A DNA stretch of 64,000 bases from assembly GCA_029262855.1 (NCBI GenBank), contig JAJCYP010000110.1, positions 37,273 to 101,272 of the forward strand, given 5' to 3'. The notes beneath the pieces were generated by a model. That model saw nothing but the letters and a program-made list of their open reading frames with translations. It was not told the DNA's origin and made no database searches. A program made the translations under genes and the position numbers. Below, piece after piece: positions 57,785-64,000 of the stretch; position 1 is the stretch's first letter; every line of letters begins with the position of its first letter. This stretch comes from Bacteroidota bacterium. Its GTDB lineage: Bacteria; Bacteroidota; Rhodothermia; Rhodothermales; UBA10348.

Positions 57785-58342
57785 ATGAAGCCAGCCGTCA
57801 CCAAACGAACCCTGACAACTGGAATACTGTTGTGCGTGTTTGCGTTCGCCCCCGCCACCGGAGTCTTTGCCCAGGAACACCAACACGCCGACTCAACCAT
57901 GGCCATGCGGATGGCGAACGATGACCACAGCATGGGTGACGAGTCTTCGGTCCAGGATCCGGCACTGCTGGAGACCATCCTGGAAAATGTCCGACGTGGA
58001 TGGGAGAATGGTGACGGTGCGCCGTTCTACGAGCATTTCCTCGATTGGGACGGTGCGCGTTATTTCGAAGGTGGAGGGCAGAACGAGGGACTCGCAGATC
58101 TCGTCGAGCATCACGTAGAACCCGAGGCGAAATTGGGCCTCAGACTAGGGTTTTCGGGTATCCAGACCCACTTCGAGGGAAGCTTCGCCTGGGCCGTGGT
58201 CGATACGGAGATTCAATTAACGACCTCGGACGGACGTGATATCCACAATCGTGGCCATGGAACCTACCTGTTCCGTTGGGTGGACGGAGTGTGGAAAGTC
58301 GTCCACACGCAATCGGGCAGTTCGCCGGTCAGGCGCAATTAG
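57785..58342 (+). CDS. Secreted SnoaL/DUF4440-like protein
   Basis: Signal peptide; HNRGHGTYLFRWVDGVWKVVHTQSG NTF2-like ending. Confidence 0.75.
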   Translation: MKPAVTKRTLTTGILLCVFAFAPATGVFAQEHQHADSTMAMRMANDDHSMGDESSVQDPALLETILENVRRGWENGDGAPFYEHFLDWDGARYFEGGGQNEGLADLVEHHVEPEAKLGLRLGFSGIQTHFEGSFAWAVVDTEIQLTTSDGRDIHNRGHGTYLFRWVDGVWKVVHTQSGSSPVRRN

Positions 58343-58419
58343 ATCGGGTGCCCGGCGGGCTGGGCCGTTTGCGCCGTTGACCTGACGTCCGATGCCTGCC
58401 GTCAGGGCCGGGTGAGGTC

Positions 58420-58947
58420 TCAATCACGGTCTGTGTCATCGTCCTCGTCGTCTCGAAGAACGGATCTTGGGGTGCTCGCATCCGGAGTACTCTGCGAGGT
58501 GGTGTACGCCGATGCCGCGCCGTGCTTGTACACCAATTCTCCACCTGTGTGGCCGGCAGAGGCCACCAGGACAGGGAGAACCAGTGACCCGACCAGTGCT
58601 CCCACCCGAAAGGCCTGTCCGGTCCTTCGGGGCACCATTCCCAGTACGGCCATCAGCGACACGATCAACGAGCCCCACAGGAATCGCTCGCCGGCCTCTT
58701 CATGCTCCTCAAGGGCGTCATGGGGGACGACTTCTTCCACTCTCTCCTCCCCCTCCTCGCCTGACAAGGTCGAGGCCCAGGCAGAGCCCGAAAGGGCAAG
58801 GGCCAGGATGGCTACGGGTAGCCAGCCGTGCCCGAGGGCGATGCCCTTGCGTGTGAGGATGTATCCGGCAGCTGCCGCGAAGGGCAACATGAAGGCCAGT
58901 ACGATGGGGAAATGAACGACGGCCGGGTGCAACGGATTTGGTATCAT
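58420..58947 (-). CDS. DUF2231-like membrane protein
   Basis: MIPNPLHPAVVHFPIVLAFMLPFAA, HTGGELVYKHGAA; start placed at 58947. Confidence 0.8.
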   Translation of the reverse strand: MIPNPLHPAVVHFPIVLAFMLPFAAAAGYILTRKGIALGHGWLPVAILALALSGSAWASTLSGEEGEERVEEVVPHDALEEHEEAGERFLWGSLIVSLMAVLGMVPRRTGQAFRVGALVGSLVLPVLVASAGHTGGELVYKHGAASAYTTSQSTPDASTPRSVLRDDEDDDTDRD

Positions 58948-59009
58948 GATTTTCGCTTCTTTCGTTGCCTGCGATCTTACGCGCCTTGATGACGATTCGC
59001 GTCCGACAA

Positions 59010-59552
59010 ATGACGTATGACCCCACATTCGAACGGATAAAGAGTCCGAAAGTAGACCTGGGGATAGCAGCTGCGCTGGTTCTACTGGCAGCGTTGGGGG
59101 CAACCGATCTCGTCTTGGATCGGAAGGAAGCTGGCGTGGGCGGCCACTTTTTTGTCGAACTGGCCTTGCTGATTCTCCTGCTCCTGTCGGCAGTCGTATT
59201 GATCGGGCGGTGGACCAGAACTCGGCGCGAGCGAGATCTTGTTTCCTTGGCTCTGGAGCGGAAGCAAACCGAACTGGCAGAGTGGCGGGGGACCGCGCAG
59301 GTCTTCCTCGAGGGTCTGGGAGATCAGATCGAGCGGCAGTTTGAAAGGTGGGAGTTCACCCGAGCCGAAAGTGCCGTCGCGCTCATGCTGCTAAAGGGAT
59401 ATTCCCACGCTGAAATCGCCGGTATCTTTTCCAAGAGCGAACGAACGGTCCGGCAGCAGGCCGTGGTGGTATATCGAAAATCAGATCTGGCCGGGAGGGC
59501 GCAATTGGCCGCCTACTTCCTGGAGGATCTACTTCTGCCTTCGCATCGCTAG
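59010..59552 (+). CDS. Membrane-anchored LuxR-type HTH regulator
   Basis: FTRAESAVALMLLKGYSHAEIAGIFSKSERTVRQQAVVVYRKSDLAGRAQLAAYFLEDLL; two TM segments. Confidence 0.8.
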   Translation: MTYDPTFERIKSPKVDLGIAAALVLLAALGATDLVLDRKEAGVGGHFFVELALLILLLLSAVVLIGRWTRTRRERDLVSLALERKQTELAEWRGTAQVFLEGLGDQIERQFERWEFTRAESAVALMLLKGYSHAEIAGIFSKSERTVRQQAVVVYRKSDLAGRAQLAAYFLEDLLLPSHR

Positions 59553-59660
59553 CGCGGGCCGCCATGGAGGTCCTGGGTGAGCATGCAGATCACCCGCGGG
59601 CTTTAAGCTGGTGGGCGAGTTCCCGATACTGATCGCATCAGGTTCGCCCAAACCCAGACG

Positions 59661-61985
59661 ATGCACACCCTACAGAATAGAATCCAGTTTACCGTTACGG
59701 GACTGGTAGTGGTGCTGTGCCTCTTCTTTCTCTTCTACTTTCCCGTCCGGCAGGAAAGGCAGGTGGAAACCAGTTTCGCGGAGGCCAGTCAGGCCCTTTC
59801 CGTAGCCGTTGCACTGGGGGTTGACATAGCTCTCGGAAACGGCGACTTCCGGGCCGTAGAGAGAGCAATTGGATTTGCTCGGGAGCACGAGGATATGGTC
59901 TTTGCCGTTCTGGTGGGCGATGACGGTGAAAAGATTGCGTCGTACCCGGATGGGCTCATGCTCGACGAGGAGACGATGTCCTCTCAGAATGTCACACTGG
60001 GTCGGGCCCGAGTGTCCGGTGGCGAGGTCATTGTGGGGCGCTCCAGAGGCGCGATGAGAGCCGCTCTGAGGGAGATACGATACCACGCCATGTTTTTTGG
60101 TGCATTGGTGCTCATTCTTGGATCGGTCGGGGCGTATCTGATCGCGCGGTCCGTCTCAGACCCGATATCAAAGCTCCGTCACGCTGCCGACGCCGTGGGT
60201 GCTGGCGACCTGAATCAGCGCGTCCCGATTTCGTCCATCGATGAGTTGGCCAGCCTGGGAGTGGCCTTCAACGCCATGGTGGAAGACATCGGCGCTCAAC
60301 GGCGTGCCAAGAGTGCGTTTGTGGCCTCTCTGAGCCATGAAATCAGGACCCCGATGAACGGAGTAGTCGGCATGGCCGATTTGCTATTGGAGACTGAGCT
60401 GGACGAGGAGCAGCACGACTTTGTTGAAGTGATCCGAAAGAGCGGGGACAGTCTGCTGGCTATCATTAGCGACATTCTTGACTTCTCGAAAATGGAAGCC
60501 GGCCGATTGGAACTTGAGTTGGTTTCGGTTGAGCTCAGGACCTGCGTCGAAGAGGCCATGGACCTGATCGCTCAGACGGCCTCTTCCAACGGTGTGGAGC
60601 TAATCCAGCACGTGTGCAGTGGTGTGCCGGACTTCGTCGTCGCCGATCCCACCAGGCTGCGCCAAGTACTCGTCAATCTGCTGTCAAACGCCGCGAAATT
60701 CACACATGAGGGTGAGATTCTGGTTCAACTCGACGCCAAGCCAACTCGCCCGGGGCGTGTGAGGCTGGATGTGACCGTAAGGGACTCCGGAGTTGGGATC
60801 CCGGCGGACAAGCTTGAATCACTGTTCGAGCCCTATGTCCAGGCGGACAGTTCAACTACTCGCCGGTTCGGCGGAACCGGGCTGGGCCTGACTATTTGCA
60901 GGAGCCTGTGCCAAATCATGGGTGGTGGCATTTGGGCGGAAAGCGAGGTTGGGAACGGTTCCGCGTTCCATTTTTGGATCGACGTCGAGGTCGCTTCCAT
61001 GGAGTCAGTTGCTCCCTCCAGCGAGTCACACGCATCGCTCGATGGTAAGCGCGTCCTGATCGTAGACGACAGTGACACCAACAGGATGATGTTGTCTGCA
61101 CTCCTGGAAACCTGGGGGATGGTCACAGCCCATTCTACTGCGTCTCCGCGGGAAGCGTTGAAGCTGTGTCAGAGCGGGATGCCGTTCGATCTTGTGCTGT
61201 TGGATCAGGTCATGCCGGAGAGGGAAGGGTGCTTGTTGGCCAAGGATATAGCCGCGCTGGATAAGGATATGCCCATGCTCCTGATGACATCCATCGGGAT
61301 ACCGGTAGACGATTGCCCTCTCTCTCGGACCGAGCGGATACTGAAGCCGGTAAAGAGGAGCCGACTCCAAGAGGCACTGATCGGCATATTTGCGGACGGG
61401 AGTCAGGTCACCGAGGCCTTGAGGCCGACCGCTCCCACGACCAGAGTCTCGATGGGGACGTTGACCCCGCTTCGGATTCTATTGGCCGAGGACAACCCGA
61501 TCAATCAGAAGGTGGCTGTCGCGCTCCTCAAGGGATTGGGCTACAGCGCGGATGTTGCGTCCAACGGTTTGGAAGTGCTGGAAATGGCGGCAAGGGCCGA
61601 ATATGACGTGATCCTGATGGACGTTCAGATGCCTGAAATGGGCGGCCTGGAAGCCGCCCGAAAGCTCCGGGAAGACGGCGCAAGCCCGGGCCGTCCTTTT
61701 ATTATCGCCATGACGGCGAATGTCGGCAAAAAGGACAGAGATGATACCGTAGCCGCGGGTATGGATGACTTCGTTGATAAGCCCGTACGTCGGCGAGTCC
61801 TGGCCGCTGTTCTGGAATCGGCGGCAGAAGAACTGGCCAAGAGGCCCCAGCCTCGCCTTCCAAGATTGCAGGCCCAAGGCCCGGCTGCCTTGGCCGAATC
61901 GAGAACGCCGAAGGAGGGCCGGCGTCTGCCCCAGGCAGGCACCGACAGGGTCTCCAACCAGCGTCAAGAGCGGACCCTATATTGA
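59661..61985 (+). CDS. Hybrid sensor histidine kinase (HAMP, HisKA, HATPase, two REC domains)
   Basis: [49 protein letters not shown]2 [23 protein letters not shown]...[16 protein letters not shown]. Confidence 0.95.
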   Translation: MHTLQNRIQFTVTGLVVVLCLFFLFYFPVRQERQVETSFAEASQALSVAVALGVDIALGNGDFRAVERAIGFAREHEDMVFAVLVGDDGEKIASYPDGLMLDEETMSSQNVTLGRARVSGGEVIVGRSRGAMRAALREIRYHAMFFGALVLILGSVGAYLIARSVSDPISKLRHAADAVGAGDLNQRVPISSIDELASLGVAFNAMVEDIGAQRRAKSAFVASLSHEIRTPMNGVVGMADLLLETELDEEQHDFVEVIRKSGDSLLAIISDILDFSKMEAGRLELELVSVELRTCVEEAMDLIAQTASSNGVELIQHVCSGVPDFVVADPTRLRQVLVNLLSNAAKFTHEGEILVQLDAKPTRPGRVRLDVTVRDSGVGIPADKLESLFEPYVQADSSTTRRFGGTGLGLTICRSLCQIMGGGIWAESEVGNGSAFHFWIDVEVASMESVAPSSESHASLDGKRVLIVDDSDTNRMMLSALLETWGMVTAHSTASPREALKLCQSGMPFDLVLLDQVMPEREGCLLAKDIAALDKDMPMLLMTSIGIPVDDCPLSRTERILKPVKRSRLQEALIGIFADGSQVTEALRPTAPTTRVSMGTLTPLRILLAEDNPINQKVAVALLKGLGYSADVASNGLEVLEMAARAEYDVILMDVQMPEMGGLEAARKLREDGASPGRPFIIAMTANVGKKDRDDTVAAGMDDFVDKPVRRRVLAAVLESAAEELAKRPQPRLPRLQAQGPAALAESRTPKEGRRLPQAGTDRVSNQRQERTLY

Positions 61986-62029
61986 GGCCGATCAGGATCA
62001 CTGCAAACCAGACTCTGGCCTTTTATAGC

Positions 62030-62458
62030 ATGAGATTTGTGAGTCTCCTTGCAGTGCTTCTTCTGTCTGCACCTTCCGGAGTGCTCCTTGCCCAGGATCA
62101 GTACGTGCTGATTGTGGAGGTAAGCGAGCCGGTAGATTCCCTGACACAGGAGCAGCTGAGAGAGATCTTCTTGGGCACCACGCAGCTCTGGCACCAGGTG
62201 AAAGCGCACCCGGCCTACGTCAAGCCGGAAAGCAAATCTGAGAGGGAACGATTCCAGAGACTACTCGGGATAACCTATCGGCAATTTCAGAGGTACTGGC
62301 TCCAGAAGACTTTCGCCGGAACGGGTTCTGCCCCCGCGGGATTCGGTAGCCCTCAGGCCGTCATAGAGTTCGTGTGTACAACACGGGGATCTGTCGGCAT
62401 TATTCCAGCGTCCTTTGCGAAGGGGTTGGAGCGCTGTAAAATCTTGCCATTGGTATAG
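62030..62458 (+). CDS. PstS-like periplasmic protein
   Basis: Signal peptide; LTQEQLREIFLGTTQLW...SPQAVIEFVCTTRGSVGIIPAS. Confidence 0.75.
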   Translation: MRFVSLLAVLLLSAPSGVLLAQDQYVLIVEVSEPVDSLTQEQLREIFLGTTQLWHQVKAHPAYVKPESKSERERFQRLLGITYRQFQRYWLQKTFAGTGSAPAGFGSPQAVIEFVCTTRGSVGIIPASFAKGLERCKILPLV

Positions 62459-62460
62459 AT

Positions 62461-63489
62461 ATGTCCAAGCGTCGATCTTTTCGTTCGTCCGGCCTCGTCC
62501 TGCTATTGACGACAATCGTTGCCATTCCGCTCCAGGCCCAGGACGTGCGGATCCGCGGATTCTCGGATATAATCTTTGTCGCGTCTGATGACCCGGAGGT
62601 GAACTCCGCGTTCTCGCTGGGTGAGTTGGATCTGTATATGACCTCAGATTTGAGCGACCGGATTAGCTTCACGGGCGAACTGGTTTTTGAATACGCTGAC
62701 GCGGTGGTCGCCGACGTCGAGCGCGTGGGCCTGAGGTTCTTGGTAAGCAACCGGTTGAACCTGGTGTTTGGAAAACACCATACTCCGATTGGTGCCTGGA
62801 ATACCTCCTTTCACCACGGGTCCTTGTTGCAGCCCACGATATCCCGTCCGCTGATATTTCTTTTTGAGGACCAGGGTGGGGTGCTGCCCGTTCACACTAC
62901 AGGCTTATGGGCGTGGGGTAATCTTCCGCGTCAGTTCACGTATGACATAATGCTTGGCAACGGGATTGGCTCGGATCTCGTCTCCGACAACGACATGCAA
63001 AAATCGTTGACGTTGAGCATCAATCGTGGCGTGACAAGTCGTCTCCGGGTCGGAGTAACCGGTTACCTGGATCATATTTCCGCGGGGACATTGTCTCATC
63101 GGAGCACCGACGCCCTGCCCGTCTTGGTTCAGGATGACGTAGCGCACAGAATGTTGGCGGGCAACGTAGTCTTGCGAGATCGTAATCTCGAAATGATGGC
63201 AGAGTTCTTGGTCCTGAACAACCGGACAGACAGAGCGACGACCAGGTCGACCGGGATGTACGCCTACGGCGGATACCAGGTGGGTGTACTGACACCGTAC
63301 GTACGCTATGATCGACTGTCTTTTGGGGCGGGCGATCCCTATCTCCCGTCTGAAGACGTCGAGCAATTCCTGATGGGACTCAGGCACGATCTCGATCCCA
63401 TGGTATCGGCCCGACTTGAGCTGCGGAATCAGCGTAAAGGCGGGGAGAATGTCCGGAGTCTGGTCTTTCAGGTGGCGTTCGCCTTCTGA
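62461..63489 (+). CDS. Outer-membrane beta-barrel porin-like protein
   Basis: Signal peptide; FSLGELDLYMTSDLSDRISFTGELVFEY...NLVFGKHHTPIGAWN; terminal FQVAFAF. Confidence 0.82.
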   Translation: MSKRRSFRSSGLVLLLTTIVAIPLQAQDVRIRGFSDIIFVASDDPEVNSAFSLGELDLYMTSDLSDRISFTGELVFEYADAVVADVERVGLRFLVSNRLNLVFGKHHTPIGAWNTSFHHGSLLQPTISRPLIFLFEDQGGVLPVHTTGLWAWGNLPRQFTYDIMLGNGIGSDLVSDNDMQKSLTLSINRGVTSRLRVGVTGYLDHISAGTLSHRSTDALPVLVQDDVAHRMLAGNVVLRDRNLEMMAEFLVLNNRTDRATTRSTGMYAYGGYQVGVLTPYVRYDRLSFGAGDPYLPSEDVEQFLMGLRHDLDPMVSARLELRNQRKGGENVRSLVFQVAFAF

Positions 63490-63549
63490 GACTGGAGGAG
63501 GCCATCCGGCAACGGCCCCGGCCAGAACTACTACGGACCAATCGGCCCG

Positions 63550-64000
63550 CTACCGCAGCACAGCCGCCAGGTTATCCCTGAAAGCCCTCGTGGACGTCAC
63601 CTTCTGCCCCCCGCGAAGGCGAATCAGATAGGACGCCTTGCCGCGCGCTTGAAGACTGACCACGCATCCCAGGTTGATCACCACGGATCGGCTTATCTGG
63701 CAGAAGCAGTCCTGGGGTAGGTGCCCGGCCAGGCGGCTGATTGGCTCACGATGGAAGTACGTGCTGTTGCCCACGGTGAGACGAACATAATTTCCCTCGC
63801 TCTGAATGAGTTCAATGTCCCGCATGCGCACGAAGAAGATCCGGCCGCCGTCCCGAACAATCAGTCGTTCCTGGGCCACTCGACGCAGGGACGCCGCCGC
63901 CACTGCCTCGGCAATGCGTCCGGCCGCCTCCTCAGGCGGCACCACGGTCCGGTCCACGCGCCGGTACGACGCGGCCAGCCGCTCGGGATCGACGGGTTTG
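63550..64000 (-). CDS. LytTR-family response regulator, partial at window end
   Basis: LytTR domain RDIELIQSEGNYVRLTVGNSTYFHREPISRLAGHLPQDCFCQISRSVVINL; frame stays open past the ORF-track start (KPVDPERLAASYRRVDRT = REC terminus). Confidence 0.9.
   Translation of the reverse strand, partial: KPVDPERLAASYRRVDRTVVPPEEAAGRIAEAVAAASLRRVAQERLIVRDGGRIFFVRMRDIELIQSEGNYVRLTVGNSTYFHREPISRLAGHLPQDCFCQISRSVVINLGCVVSLQARGKASYLIRLRGGQKVTSTRAFRDNLAAVLR

Noticed and set aside
1-64000. CRISPR arrays, rRNA genes, complete insertion sequences
   Set aside because: No regularly spaced repeats, no rRNA-like sequence and no recognisable transposase seen by eye.

Overview
GC-rich 64 kb window, probably from a Rhodothermota/Bacteroidota-like bacterium (inferred from T9SS sorting domains such as 'LFQNYPNPFNPTTSITFDL', a PorV/PorQ-like protein and a TonB-dependent receptor without SusD). 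1-8.1 kb is core-like: a flippase-like partial CDS, aroQ, mnmA, class II DAHP synthase, M32 carboxypeptidase and an osmoprotectant ABC importer. 8.2-18.2 kb looks like an accessory island. It starts at an intact tRNA-Thr(CGT) whose 3' 45 nt is duplicated 3144 bp downstream. It carries a PLD-fold protein, truncated genes, and four separate nucleotidyltransferase-fold toxin-like loci, two of them visibly decayed. 21.5-26.1 kb holds a second cassette-like arrangement: the last 165 nt of a flavoprotein gene is duplicated as a direct repeat around a peptidase / pectinacetylesterase-like / amidohydrolase segment. 27-36.6 kb includes an LCAT-like lipase, malic enzyme, a Rieske-TPP enzyme fusion and a radical SAM gene with a small CxxC protein. 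37.5-57.7 kb is a 20 kb co-directional carbohydrate locus: (alpha/alpha)-barrel GH, LacI regulator with a perfect operator-like palindrome, T9SS proteins, TonB receptor, PorV-like protein, complete ABC importer, uncharacterised toroid lipoprotein and two GH130-like enzymes. 57.7-64 kb holds a DUF4440-like protein, DUF2231-like membrane protein, HTH regulator, hybrid histidine kinase with a PstS-like protein and porin, and a partial LytTR regulator. All family calls come from motif recognition by eye; no database search was run.
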